From Pomacea canaliculata (lineage: Eukaryota > Mollusca > Gastropoda > Architaenioglossa > Ampullariidae): a DNA stretch of 64,000 nt. Shown here piece by piece: positions 1 to 9,878 of the stretch. Under the pieces are notes generated by a model, which worked only from the letters and a program-made list of their open reading frames with translations, was not told the origin of the DNA and did no database searches. A program made the position numbers and the translations under genes. How positions within the stretch are numbered: the stretch's first letter is position 1; each line of letters begins with the position of its first letter. The stretch is taken from positions 31,670,737 to 31,734,736 of the forward strand of contig NC_037594.1 of the NCBI RefSeq assembly GCF_003073045.1. Reading direction: 5' to 3'.

Positions 1-95
1 ACTGAAGATTAAATATATACTAATGTTAGGTCGATTTCTCACAACAAGTCTGCAAATACCGATCTGTTAGCCTAATTCCCTGCGAGAGTTCATCA
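1..95 (-). other. probable 5' flank of a GPCR paralogue lying off the window
   Basis: This stretch aligns loosely with the region just upstream of the GPCR at 1010-2509 (about 2585-2650): both carry a TCGATTT word, then a CACAACA/GACAACA word, GCAAA, GTTAGC, and GCGAGAGTT/GCGAAAGCT. The same flank is also upstream of the second GPCR copy near 32185-32255. I infer that another minus-strand copy ends just outside the window. The alignment is by eye and gapped. Confidence 0.3.
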
Positions 96-1009
96 AAACC
101 ATCAGATGAGGGATGTGCGCACATCCGCAGTGTTGCCATTCATCAGGAGAAAGAGACTGTATTACTAGAAAGAGACTGTTTTACTATATAGAGACTGTAT
201 TGAGATAAAGTTTCGTAATGTGAACTTCGTAACCTTACTGAGCTGAAAAACAATGATGACGATGACTTTAATGGTGATTTCCTCATAAAATATCGTTCAT
301 CATTCCCTTTTATATAACATTAAAAGTACAGTTTGATGGTTTTGTTCAAATAGCCTGATGGTATGCCATTCTGTTTGTTTATTAAAATAAATTTGGAACA
401 AATAACATCACAACCAGCAGTAAATTACACAAGTATTTTATGAAGAACAAATAATCGACAAATCTTCATTGGATATTTTATTTTATCGGGTTTTATTTTC
501 TAGATTGCTGTGTTTGTGCTGTTTAATTGTTATAGCAATAACAAATAACAGCGTTTGACGCATGGGAAGGGAAAACTGCACGTGCTCATTCTAGCTTTTT
601 GTTTGTTTGTTTTGTTTAAAGTTCACGTCAGTGACCCATATGACATTTTGCATGTACATGTATTGTCCATTTGTTCTTTTTGTTTCTACATCAACTTCCC
701 GGTTGAGGACAGGAACAGTCTGACTAGAGCTGTACACACGTGTACTGAGAGCACCTAAAGTGGTCTTCACATTGTCTAACATTGTCAAAAATCACCGCAA
801 TTCTACGAGCTGATAGGTGTGTGTGTGTCTGTGGGCACCTCCGTCAGGTCTGTCAGACCACCGACTGTTTGCCAGATGCACATACTCCCCTTGGAGTCAG
901 TAACAAGCGAAAAGAAACATACATAGACACATAGATTTGTTTATCCTGATTTCAATGATACCAAAAGAATTTAGTTTTTCATTTATCGTAGATACCAGAA
1001 AATCACATA
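96..1009. other. no gene seen
   Basis: AT-rich sequence with no coding signal. A short GT run lies near 818-830. Open frames here are short and resemble nothing recognised. The last part is the 3' flank of the minus-strand GPCR. Confidence 0.6.
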
Positions 1010-2509
1010 TTAAGTTTGTCTCATAAACACGCAGTGAATGAAATTAATAAAAAGCCTCTTATAGGCTTTCCGGTACTCAATATTTTTCCAAGTGTACACG
1101 GCAAAGTTTAGCAAAGAATTTGCGAAAACAGGCATTTCTATTGCAGCAATAGTTTCTTCGTCATTATCCAATCCTTTGTCAAAGAAAATGGAATAAATCA
1201 CAAACGGAAACCAACTGACCGAAAACAGGATGTTTACAGCCACAAACATACCAACATTTTGACTGTTCTTCGAGTTCCTGTCATTCTGAGGGACGCAGCA
1301 AGTGACAGGAGGCTTAGAGACTCTGACTTGAAGACTTTGGTGTACAGGGCCAGTCTCTGGACCACCAGCATGTAAACATAAAGAGTTTGTAGCCAAGGAA
1401 ACGTCAACATCAACTGACTGAGCAGCTACGTGGTCAATGCCGTTAACGTGAGAACGTGATTGGAACTCTACGTCACTACTGTCCTGACAATGTGGACCTG
1501 CCTGAAGTGTGTCACCATGGTTACTTGGATCTTGAACAGTTGGGACAGTTTGAGGTTGAAGGTGAACATTCTCCTGAGCTTCTTCTGCAGACATATGCTT
1601 ATCAGATATACCTACACTTGTCTTCGGCCTCACCTGTTTGTCTTCAGCAGGAGCATGGTTATCATTGCACAAGACCTCATTCTCTTTCGAACTGATATTC
1701 GCCTTCACTTGTGACATGGTCCTAATTCGACGCTTCTGATTTCGGACAACACAGGCGATCCATATGTAGCATGCACCCGATACGAAAAACTCGAAAAGCA
1801 GCGAAATATTTAGAATGATCCTTTCATATGCATTTCCTCCTGCAAAAATCTTACAGTCCCCTGTTAAAAATCTTTTTTGGAAGACTCTAGTTGTGGAACT
1901 AATAATTACAGATGAACACCAAATTGTAAATATCAATGCCTTGGTGAACCTGTCACTTACGAAGCGCTCGTAGAAGAAAGGATACACGATGTAACACAGG
2001 CGGTCCAGCGCAATGGCCAGCATGGTGACATGGGATACAGAGATAAAGACAGTGTAAACAATCGCTCCTGAGATACACAACACGTAGCTGCTGTTGATGA
2101 TGGCTCTGGCCTCCGGTATGAAGAGACAGGCCATCCACACCAACGCCGCTCCAACTAGAAGGTCGGCTACTGCCAGACTCAACACATACATATTGGCCTG
2201 CCACTGGTCACTGTGACGTAGTTGCGGCGTCCTCAGGACGACCACGATGGTCAACAAGTTGACTGCAATGACCAGCAGACCTATCATTAATAACACCGCT
2301 GCTATCAACGTCTTGTCCAGTATGGTTGCCATGGAGCTGGAAAGTAATGGCTCTGGATTCGAAACAGTTTTGTCAACACAGTGATCGGAAGATAGCTCAA
2401 TGTAAGTAGTTTGCACACAGTGTTTCTTCAGTTGTTCTGCAATGTCTACACGTGACCTGACAGTGCAACGGTGGTGACAATCAGTGGAAAACACTTTACC
2501 GTTATCCAA
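1010..2509 (-). CDS. intronless rhodopsin-like (class A) GPCR, orphan
   Basis: A single uninterrupted frame of 499 residues encodes a seven-helix receptor. Approximate helices: TM1 67-92 (Asn84), TM2 105-127 with LSLAVADLL (Asp116), TM3 141-163 followed by DRL at 169-171 instead of DRY, TM4 181-203 (Trp187), TM5 230-255, TM6 418-442 with SWFP in place of CWxP, TM7 449-472 ending NFAVY in place of NPxxY. Cys145 and Cys219 could form the usual TM3-ECL2 disulphide. The third intracellular loop is very long (about 160 residues, polar, Ser/Thr/His-rich). Met60 is a plausible alternative start, because the N-terminal 59 residues contain no signal peptide and are polar. A frameshifted copy lies at 30632-32119 and a fragment at 7390-7596. 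The ligand is unknown; altered DRY, CWxP and NPxxY motifs mark a divergent, lineage-specific receptor. It is confidently a GPCR; subfamily not assignable. Confidence 0.88.
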   Translation of the reverse strand: MDNGKVFSTDCHHRCTVRSRVDIAEQLKKHCVQTTYIELSSDHCVDKTVSNPEPLLSSSMATILDKTLIAAVLLMIGLLVIAVNLLTIVVVLRTPQLRHSDQWQANMYVLSLAVADLLVGAALVWMACLFIPEARAIINSSYVLCISGAIVYTVFISVSHVTMLAIALDRLCYIVYPFFYERFVSDRFTKALIFTIWCSSVIISSTTRVFQKRFLTGDCKIFAGGNAYERIILNISLLFEFFVSGACYIWIACVVRNQKRRIRTMSQVKANISSKENEVLCNDNHAPAEDKQVRPKTSVGISDKHMSAEEAQENVHLQPQTVPTVQDPSNHGDTLQAGPHCQDSSDVEFQSRSHVNGIDHVAAQSVDVDVSLATNSLCLHAGGPETGPVHQSLQVRVSKPPVTCCVPQNDRNSKNSQNVGMFVAVNILFSVSWFPFVIYSIFFDKGLDNDEETIAAIEMPVFANSLLNFAVYTWKNIEYRKAYKRLFINFIHCVFMRQT

Positions 2510-2569
2510 CGGACGGTCCTGCTGCAGGTCCTTGAGATCATCTTCCCCGCGTGCTGCAGCTTAAATAGA

Positions 2570-2577
2570 AATTACAT
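2570..2577 (-). promoter_or_regulatory. possible TATA-like box upstream of the GPCR
   Basis: On the minus strand the word CTATTTAAG lies about 60-70 bases before the receptor start codon. The same word with matching surroundings (GCAGC then TTAAATAGAAATTA on the plus strand) lies at about the same distance upstream of the duplicated receptor at 32119. Conservation in both copies is compatible with a promoter, but it also follows simply from duplication of the flank. Confidence 0.35.
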
Positions 2578-2639
2578 CAGATCGATTTGTGACAACAGGC
2601 CAGCAAACACTGAACCATTTCTGCCGTTAGCATGCGCGA

Positions 2640-3299
2640 AAGCTAACCTAAACTGTTTGGATAAGAGAGATGGGATAACAAATACATTTAGAGATATTAA
2701 CTTTATAATATGTGCCTCAAAACTCCCAAATTTGAAAGATTTATTAAAGATTTGAAAAATGCTTATGTTTTCGAAGGCTCTCTCTACGTGTGCCTACAGA
2801 ACTTCACGTGCACCAACTACGCGAGACAACCCCACACAGCCAACATATACTGGACGTCACATGCACACACAAGTTCCACTATCAATAGCACCACAACAGC
2901 TGAAAGAAGACAAAGCACAGCAAATATCATAAATTAATCGGCAAGCCAAACTTACAGTTCAAAAGAATTAAAGTCTCTCTCTCTCTCACACACACACACA
3001 TAAATATACACCTTGTCGTGGCAGGTAGAGTATTTAGATTATTCTGGTGTACCTTTTGTTCAGTGAAAGTCCACGTGTTCTCCCTCGATGCATGTCAAAT
3101 CTGGTAACATTTGGAAAATATTTCGAAATCGTCCAAAAATTCATGTGAAATGAAACAAGCGCCATCCCGCGCCCCCCCCCCCCCCCCCCAAACACATACA
3201 CTTTTTTGTTTCTTTTCCTTTACCACCCACATAAGAGTTGAGAAACTAAATTAGACCTACGAAACTAAATATTACAGAAAGAAGGAAGAGAATAAGAAA
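2640..3299. other. no gene; microsatellites and a C18 run
   Basis: No coding signal. A CT run followed by a CA run lies at about 2971-3000, and an 18-base poly-C tract at 3172-3189 breaks otherwise AT-rich sequence. Confidence 0.6.
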
Positions 3300-3433
3300 A
3301 GGGTTTGCCTACAGCACCCGAAAACTGCTTGGAAATAAAGGAAATGTGTAAAAGTTCACGACACTTCACAAGAAGACTATGAAATCAATAAAAGAAAGAA
3401 AAGCAAAAGGTTTGCCTACAGCACCCGGTGTTC
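3300..3433 (-). repeat. two short fragments of the 5S 3' end
   Basis: Two pieces of 5S rRNA 3' sequence lie here in the same orientation as the full gene at 4422-4541. One, near 3303-3320, is only GTTTGCCTACAGCACCCG. The other, about 3372-3433, also carries downstream spacer (GAAAAGCAAAAGG, including the Pol III terminator) and runs into the gene as far as GGTGTTCC, where it breaks into unrelated CG-richer sequence. They are relics of former 5S units or of a 5S-derived mobile sequence. Confidence 0.7.
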
Positions 3434-4270
3434 CGCCGGCAAGCAGGCAGCACCCCCACCCCACCTCCCCTCTACCTTGACCAAGCAAGACAAGCATAGC
3501 CAGGAGAGCCCCACGCACGCCCCCAAGAAGCGCATCAACGCAGCTCCCGAGGGGCTCTGTGCCTAAAAGGACTTACATCGACAACGTAACGACAGACACA
3601 GAACCCAGCAAACGCAGCAAGGAGACGCGCCACCGCCCGGAGGACGACGCCTCTTTGATCGACGATGACGACACTATGTGGCAATAACATGTGTTACCTG
3701 TGCCGAAAGTGCCCCTCATTCAGCACGAAAACAACGATGGAGATTTCATAGGCAGACCTGCGCACCTGTGTTCCTCACTTTGGATAACGCCGCCACCGCA
3801 CCTGTGGACAATAACTCTACTTGGCCTAGACGCCAACAACGACCCCTGCCTTCGATGACTGATGCTACAACCTGTGTGTTCCTCACTTTGGATAATGCCG
3901 CCACAGCACCTGTGTGGACAATAACTCTATTTGGCCTAGACGCCAACAACGACCAATGCCTTCGATGACCGATGCTACAACCTCCAACCTCGCAGTGAGT
4001 ACCTTCCACACCCATTACTAGAACACCACGCACCTCGGAGCGACCTGATGGGAACGACAGCAGCAACAGCGCGAGAGGAGGAAATCCTCCTCTCCACACC
4101 CCACGCACCTCGAAAAAAGAATATGTGAAAGCAACGAATGAACAATGACTTTTCGAAACCCAGATTTCAAATAAGTGAAAGGAACTCTTGTTTTTGACAC
4201 TTGTACATTCTTGTTAATATTTTGTTTACCCTTGTTTTTAATGTTTGAATAAACAAACATGGAAAAAAAA
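3434..4270 (+). mobile_element. unidentified retro-element 3' end with 108-bp repeats and poly(A)
   Basis: CG-richer than its surroundings. It contains a direct repeat of period 108 (copies beginning TTCCTCACTTTGGATAA at 3771 and 3879). It then changes to a 3'-UTR-like AT-rich stretch with AATAAA at 4248-4253 and an A8 tract at 4263-4270. Immediately after the A tract comes a piece of U2 snRNA (4271-4297). A polyadenylated end abutting a U2 gene is what U2-targeting non-LTR retrotransposons (Utopia, Keno) leave, but I see no reverse transcriptase or endonuclease here, so the identity is inference. A SINE or processed cDNA end is an alternative. Confidence 0.4.
3771..3986. repeat. direct repeat, two copies of about 108 bp
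   Basis: The two copies share TTCCTCACTTTGGATAA, GGACAATAACTCTA, GGCCTAGACGCCAACAACGA and CTTCGATGAC, with few substitutions between them. They lie inside the presumed retro-element 3' region. Confidence 0.85.
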
Positions 4271-4297
4271 TCTGTTCTTATCAGCTTAATATCTGAT
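4271..4297 (+). pseudogene. U2 snRNA fragment (about nt 40-66)
   Basis: 27 bases identical to the U2 gene at 5093, from TCTGTTCTTATCAGC through ATCTGAT. The left side is interrupted by the A8 tract, and the right side passes directly into the spacer that lies downstream of 5S. It lacks the U2 5' end and everything from the Sm region onwards. Confidence 0.85.
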
Positions 4298-4414
4298 GGG
4301 TCCTCGCATAGGACCAAACAGCAGGGCACCGCGTACTGCTGCTAAGGCCGCCTCTGAAAAATATACAGAAAACTATGAATAGATGAAATCAGTAGAAATC
4401 GACGGAAGAAAAGC

Positions 4415-4418
4415 AAAA
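4415..4418 (-). terminator. Pol III terminator of 5S rRNA
   Basis: TTTT on the minus strand a few bases after the 5S 3' end, the usual RNA polymerase III stop. It is kept in the truncated copies at 3411 and near 6592. Confidence 0.75.
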
Positions 4419-4421
4419 GGT

Positions 4422-4541
4422 TTGCCTACAGCACCCGGTGTTCCCAGGCGGTCACCCATCCAAGTACTAACCGGGCCCGACGTTGCTTAACTTCGGTGAT
4501 CGGACGAGAACCGGTGTGTTCAACGTGGTATGGCCGTAGGC
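4422..4541 (-). rRNA. 5S ribosomal RNA
   Basis: Full-length minus-strand 5S of about 120 nt. It begins GCCTACGGCCATACCACG, and its first bases pair with the 3' GCTGTAGGC to close helix I. Conserved segments visible include GTCCGATCACCGAAGTTAAG, GGGCCCGGTTAGTACTTGG and ATGGGTGACCGCC (internal Pol III promoter region). It matches the invertebrate 5S pattern with no obvious disabling change and is followed by a T run. It lies head-to-head with U2, about 550 bases away. It is a single complete copy rather than an array in this window. Confidence 0.95.
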
Positions 4542-5092
4542 GAGGAAAGCAGCATTACAAAGCTTTATAAAACAGCCGCACACTCACTGACAGAGACTAT
4601 AGCAGTGAAGGATCAGAATTTACAAGTATATCCAGATCAAGGTTAGGTGAGCCAGTACGACCAACGTAGTCAACAACAACTTCGCCAGACACCTGCTCTA
4701 CTCCCCGACCAACACGTACGATGACGTAAGATCAATGGAGACAGCAACCGGCGCACTTTGTCACGAACTAATACTATCGCTATATCCGTTCATAGTTAGT
4801 TGCAAAGCTAGCGAGGGACTCACTCACTCGTGTTGTTTCCCTTGTGTCGCTCGGAGAAGACAGCTGCAGTTTTAACCCCTGAACGTTGCTCCGCTATTTC
4901 GTAGTGACAACGTAGCTGCAGAAATACGGTAAATCTTTGAAGATAGTATTTGCAGTCAGAATATCATGCAATTTCTTAAAAGCATGGCGACTTTCTACAT
5001 TGAAAGCTACTTAAATGGCATGCTAGTTTGCCAAACCCGAATGTGACGGAAAGCCAGACGATACTGTCATGAATGTCTGGCACATTCTAGTT
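4542..5092. other. spacer between divergent 5S and U2 genes
   Basis: About 550 bases separating the 5' ends of 5S (minus) and U2 (plus), so it should hold the upstream control regions of both. I cannot point to a sure proximal sequence element. Confidence 0.5.
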
Positions 5093-5281
5093 ATCGCTTC
5101 TCGGCCTTTTGGCTAAGATCAAAGTGTAGTATCTGTTCTTATCAGCTTAATATCTGATACGTCCTCCATTGGGGGACTTCGATATTAAACTGATATTTGA
5201 AACATGACGGACTGTTAGGGGCTTGCTCCACCTCTGTCACGGGTCGGCCTGGAATTGCAGTACCTCCAGGATCGGCCCACT
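5093..5281 (+). ncRNA. U2 spliceosomal snRNA (gene or slightly altered copy)
   Basis: Begins ATCGCTTCTCGGCCTTTTGG. It contains the branch-site recognition word GTGTAGTA, then the stem IIa region CTGTTCTTATCAGC and AATATCTGATACGTCC, and ends near ACCTCCAGGATCGGCCCA. Length about 189 nt, normal for U2. The extra A in ATCAAAGTGTAG (versus vertebrates) is also found in insect U2. The Sm-binding site is unusual: where AATTTTTGG-type sequence is expected the copy reads GATATTTGAAAC, so assembly with Sm proteins could be weakened. It is either a divergent functional gene or a recent pseudogene. Confidence 0.85.
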
Positions 5282-6478
5282 CTCCTCCTGGAGAGTAATC
5301 ATAATCAATGTCAAACTAGGAACCTCTTTGGTGAACGATGCAGGGTGACGACTGCTAACTAGCCTGTCACCACCCATACAGTGAGGCTTGACTTCCTTCC
5401 ACAGAGAAAAAGTTCATTTTCTTGATGATCAACTTCGGCACTATATATACACTGTAACAACAGGAACTGGCAACTGATATTCCGTAAATCTATACATCTG
5501 CAATGTTCTTCCACACTTACAAATTCTCTTCAATCACAAACAAAACACAGCTCAAGTCTCCACTTCGGGACAGACGTTATGCTACTCTAAATGACGCTGT
5601 CTGTGGGCACGAGCGACCTCAACTTTCCTGGGCCACACACATGCTCCAATCAAATACCAATAAAAACGGAACAACTCACAACAAAACAAAGCATAAACTC
5701 TTCAAATATTTTATGGCATCTGCCAGGCCCATTAGTACGTGGCTAGTACGCCAGGCCCAAACACTCAACGGCGCAGCAGACTGCGCCTATAACCACAAAC
5801 ATTACTCATTAATTATCCATATATTTTAAAGAAAAAGAAAAGGAAAAAGTCAGCATACAAACATCCTCAGATGCACAAAAATACGAATACTACACCTTTC
5901 TAGGAAAACGTACCCTCCACTCCTCCTCTGCACGTAGTGTGTCGGCACTCGCCGTGTTTCTCTGCATGGAAAGTGAAGCTCTGACCGGCAACAGTCTATC
6001 CCCTTTTTCTAAAATAAATAAATAAATAAGTAAATAAATAAATAAATAATAAAAACTCTGTTAGACATTCAGCAGGTGGGCTCAGCCACCATCGATGATC
6101 ACACGAGTTGTTAGCCTATGACGTAGAAAGAATATATCGTGTAAAAAAAAAATGTTTGGAGAGAAGCACAATAGAGGCTGAACAGTGGTATGGTCATTTT
6201 AAGACAGTACTTGAAGCTAGCGAGATAATCCATTCCAAACATACTACAAGAAGATGCGAACTTGGATTAACGTGTAACTAAAATTGAGGTTGTACAAGCC
6301 TAAAAGTCATATATTTAATATTAAAAAAAAAAACTTACACACACACAAAACCAAAAACCAAACCAAAAAACTAAAAAATGGTTTATGACAATAATTATGC
6401 TTACATATAGATGGTAATGGAGGCCCGCGATAGGAGATTCTTGTGGTACGGTAGGCAGCCTACACTTACGGCTCTCGG
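5282..6478. other. no gene; AAAT microsatellite
   Basis: No coding signal. An (AAAT)n tract lies at about 6011-6049. Several A-runs follow at 6300-6380. Confidence 0.6.
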
Positions 6479-6663
6479 CCCTCGCATAGGACCAAACAGC
6501 AGAGCACCACGTACTGCTGCTAAGGCCGCCTCTGAAAAATATACAGAAAACTATGAATAGATGAAATCAGTAGAAATCGACGGAAGAAAAGCAAAAGGTT
6601 TGCCTACAGCACCCGGTGTTCCCAGGCGGTCACCCATCCAAGTACTAACCGGGCCCGACGTTG
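6479..6663 (-). pseudogene. truncated 5S unit (3' half plus spacer)
   Basis: 185 bases nearly identical to 4304-4489: the 5S downstream spacer (CCTCGCATAGGACCAAACAG and on), the T-run terminator, and 5S from its 3' end to GCCCGACGTTG. It then stops abruptly at 6663, and the following sequence (AAGCAAATGGATTGAAAAA) recurs at 7652, so the breakpoint is clear. The promoter-bearing 5' half of 5S is missing. Confidence 0.9.
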
Positions 6664-7389
6664 TTAAGCAAATGGATTGAAAAACCAAACAGGAAAGTTA
6701 TTTAGCAACGAAGCTGTAAAATAAATTTCAGCTGTCTAAACCGCGTTCCCTCTAGAGATGAGAAATGCCACCATTTTGGAGTCGTTACAAGTTGCATTCT
6801 GGGCAGTACAGTAGTTATAATTGGAATGAGAAATACACTCGGCGTGAGACAAATTAAAAAGTTTGGAACTTCTTGAAATAGTTTTGGATTATTATCTATG
6901 TTTTTAATTTGTTGACGCAGAACACTCGGCTGCAGACGTCGAAGAATTGTTTCTTCTTACACCTTGCCTCTCTATTGTGGTGATGAAAATGCTGACCAGA
7001 TTAATAGAACTAGAAAATTCGATAGTTTAAATATTTGTTCTTGACAATGAATGGCAGTGACTGGTTATCATCGCCGTATTTGTGAGCTTAAATTCTTATT
7101 GACACAAAAGTCTCCTCTATCGTTTTCATGGAGATAAAACACGCAAAATGCCTTTGGGAGTGTGGGCGGTCGTGATTGTGGTGGTGTTTGAGGTTACATG
7201 TTTGCATGGCTTTTGAAATGCCTTTTTGTTTATGGAGAATAAACAGAGCACAATTATGTTGTAAGTTTATTTAGTATTAATTTCCTAGGGTGAACTTTCA
7301 GGCATAAATCAAGGGAGGTGGCAATTAACATCTCGATTATGTCAAAACAAAGTCATTAATTAGATATAAAGACAAGCAACAAAATGAAA
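6664..7389. repeat. dispersed repeat copy; no gene
   Basis: The first ~90 bases (AAGCAAATGGATTGAAAAA ... TTTCAGCTGTCT) recur in diverged form at about 7650-7740. The remainder is AT-rich with no coding signal. Confidence 0.55.
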
Positions 7390-7596
7390 GTTCGTCTCAT
7401 AGACACGCAGTCAATGAAAGAAAAAAAAGCCTCTTACAGGTTTTTCAGTACTCAATATTTTTCCAGGTGTACACAACAAAGTTCAGCAAACAGTTTATGA
7501 AAACATATATTAGTGCAGCTACAGTCCCTTCGTGATTTGTCAAAGAAAATTGAGTGTACAACAAACGGAAACCAGCTGAAAGAAAACAGGATGTAA
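7390..7596 (-). pseudogene. GPCR fragment (TM6-TM7 and C-terminus)
   Basis: Aligns with the 3' end of the receptor at 1010-2509, from GTCTCATAGACACGCAG through the TM7 region (CTCAATATTTTTCCAGGTGTACAC) to the start of TM6 (AAACAGGATGT). Indels and lost codons make it non-coding. It shows that this receptor family has at least three copies in the window. Confidence 0.85.
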
Positions 7597-8613
7597 ACCC
7601 CGAATATGCAACATTAATAAAGATTTGAAAAAAAGTGTATGTTTTAAGTTATAAGCAAATGGATTGAAAAAAACTCAAAAGCTATTAATGAAGGATATTT
7701 TTTTCAGCTGTCTGAAACTCAAGCCTCCTGTTTAGAGACATTGAATCCTTTTTCAGTGGTTAGAGTAAAACTTAGAACCTATCTTTACCACATCGACTTT
7801 GAAAGTTCTTTACACCATACATTGATGTCGATGTTTCATCAGAGTACAGTAGTTCTCGACAGTACAGTCATCGTAACACCAGAAGTCTTTAACACATTCA
7901 TGAACTGTGAGTCCACAAATGGTCCCTGCACAGGCAGTAGCCAGACTTAAACATCATTCCTACATCTTTTTCTAGTGAGTCATCCCTCCTGGTCCCTTGC
8001 ACCCACTGCTTGCAGCATAAGAGACAAAACCGCCATCAGAACAGTGATGCAGGTGCATGTGCACTCTATCTCTTCGTTCGTTCAATTACCAAAACAAATG
8101 TCAACAAGAAATCACTAGCTTCACACAAACTACAAAATAAATCCATATCTATCAGAAAATTGATCAACCTACCAAAATTATGACATCTATGATCACTTTT
8201 GGACAACGCATATGTACACAATCGTGAAAACGAACTGTGGCAGACGACATCGTTCAGCATCGATAAAACACATCAAACAATTTTTGTGTCTAAACAGAAA
8301 GTATTGTAAAAATAATCATGTGGTAGCCTTTTGTGCAGTGAATGGCGTTACACGAGTCACAACCCTGCAGTTCGACATTTCGCTTTAGCCGCGTGGCGCT
8401 AGGTGGCGCTCGCTTCGCTGTCACCGTGCAAAATCCAGTGCAACATCTTGTAGTATTTACCATCTTTTTTCTAACTTTAGGCCGGACGAATTCCTACTTT
8501 TGTTCATTTAAATTCCCGTCACAGCCAAACACAAACTTTTTTCCTTCCATCAGGATATTACCATACACAAGAGTAGCTCTCTCGCCCTCTGATCTCGCTG
8601 ATTGCAAGTGTAC
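7597..8613. other. no gene seen
   Basis: After the second copy of the 6664 repeat (about 7650-7740) I see no coding, RNA or mobile-element signal I can name. Confidence 0.5.
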
Positions 8614-9608
8614 AGACACTTGTACATGGCTCTCACTTGCGGAGAGAGGTCTTCACAATATGAATGTTAGTTCCTTTCAGTTTGTTGAGTTGTTTTAACA
8701 TTAGAGTTTTGTCATTTAAGAATGTAGTTCTTGCAATGATTAGAGTGTCTGTGAACTCGGTCAAAGGCAATCGACTTCTAAACTTGCAGTGGGTGCCATA
8801 ACGCTGTCAAGGGCTGAGAAAGATGAGCTAGAAAGATGGGAAATGTCTAGACACAGGCAAGCACTAAGATAAGTTAGGACTCTAAAACTTCAATACTCTA
8901 CATAAAGATCGCGGGAATACCTCGTTTGTTTTTAGAGGTAGTTTCTATTTGCATTGCTCACAAAAATGTACTTTCACAATATTTTGAGCCCTTTGTCACA
9001 TATCCAAGGCCTTTCATTAAGGGTCGGTTATGCACAGACGCAAACATGGTCACACCTCAGTTGGAGCTTATCTTTTTAAGATGCACCCTAATGTTCTATC
9101 CACTTTTTCTTTTGGCTTCAAAGTCACCATTCATTATAATAATCGATGTGCTAAACAGAGAAATAAAGTAACATTGTCATTATAGCAACCATTTGTGTAC
9201 AGTATTTTAAATAGAAGTCGAAGAATTGTTTGGCCTTAAACTTTACATTTCTTTTGGAAATGTCTGATTTAAAAAGTCAGCTATTAATTAACAAGTTGTG
9301 ACCGTCGATGGTTATTTTCATCTTTCCAAGTCATTGTTTTGTCAGAGATTTCACGGTCATCTTGATAATGATGTTAATGGTGTGACAAAAGGCATGCAGG
9401 CATTGTTACATGACCCTTTAAGTTAAGTTTTTTTTTTTTTGAACAGCAGAGTGATGTACATAATAATACTTAATATTACGTACGTTAAACAGTTTCTTTG
9501 AAAAAAAGACATGAAAGAAGATAAAATTATGCTTGCATTTTTTATTTACCTTTTACTGTTTACCTTTTATGACAAACATTTTTTTGTCTCGGGGTTGATT
9601 GGATTTCA

Positions 9609-9618
9609 GCTATATAAA
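9609..9618 (+). promoter_or_regulatory. candidate TATA box
   Basis: CTATATAAAG within AT-rich sequence, also present at about 30478 and 36469 in the other repeat copies. Just downstream the 30 kb copy reads AAAGGTGAGTAAGT, a consensus splice donor. Confidence 0.35.
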
Positions 9619-9688
9619 GCAAGTTTATTATCAAGTAATCAAAAAACAAAGCACATCAATATAAATGTGAGTATTTATCTAAAATAAG

Positions 9689-9878
9689 GCTGGGTCGACT
9701 CATGGACTAGCAACGACAGACTTACTCTGATCGAGTCAATTCGATCACAATGCCCAGAAAATGATTCTTTGTCATATAAAGTAAGAGAAAATACAATAAA
9801 CTGGGATAAAGTGACTGTCGGCAATCACAGTACAGTACAGAGCAATGCCGAAGAATGTGGAAAGAATTGGAAAAGCAG
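9689..9878 (+). pseudogene. UBF-like N-terminal (dimerisation) exon, frameshifted
   Basis: Translation gives DSWTSNDRLTLIESI, then SLSYKVRENTINWDKVTVGN and MWKELEKQ, ending at a GTATGG donor. This follows the UBF (UBTF) N-terminus closely in order and spacing (W-S-x-x-D-x-L-T-L-L-E, then MDWEKVAF, then C-x-x-K-W-x-E-I). A five-base duplication (GTACAGTACAG, about 9829-9840) puts the last third out of frame. The copy is isolated: no VRKH or HMG exon follows it here. Confidence 0.75.

Noticed and set aside
3678..4108. Open frames on both strands across the 108-bp repeat
   Set aside because: Repeat-driven, no recognisable domain, and inside the presumed retro-element 3' region.
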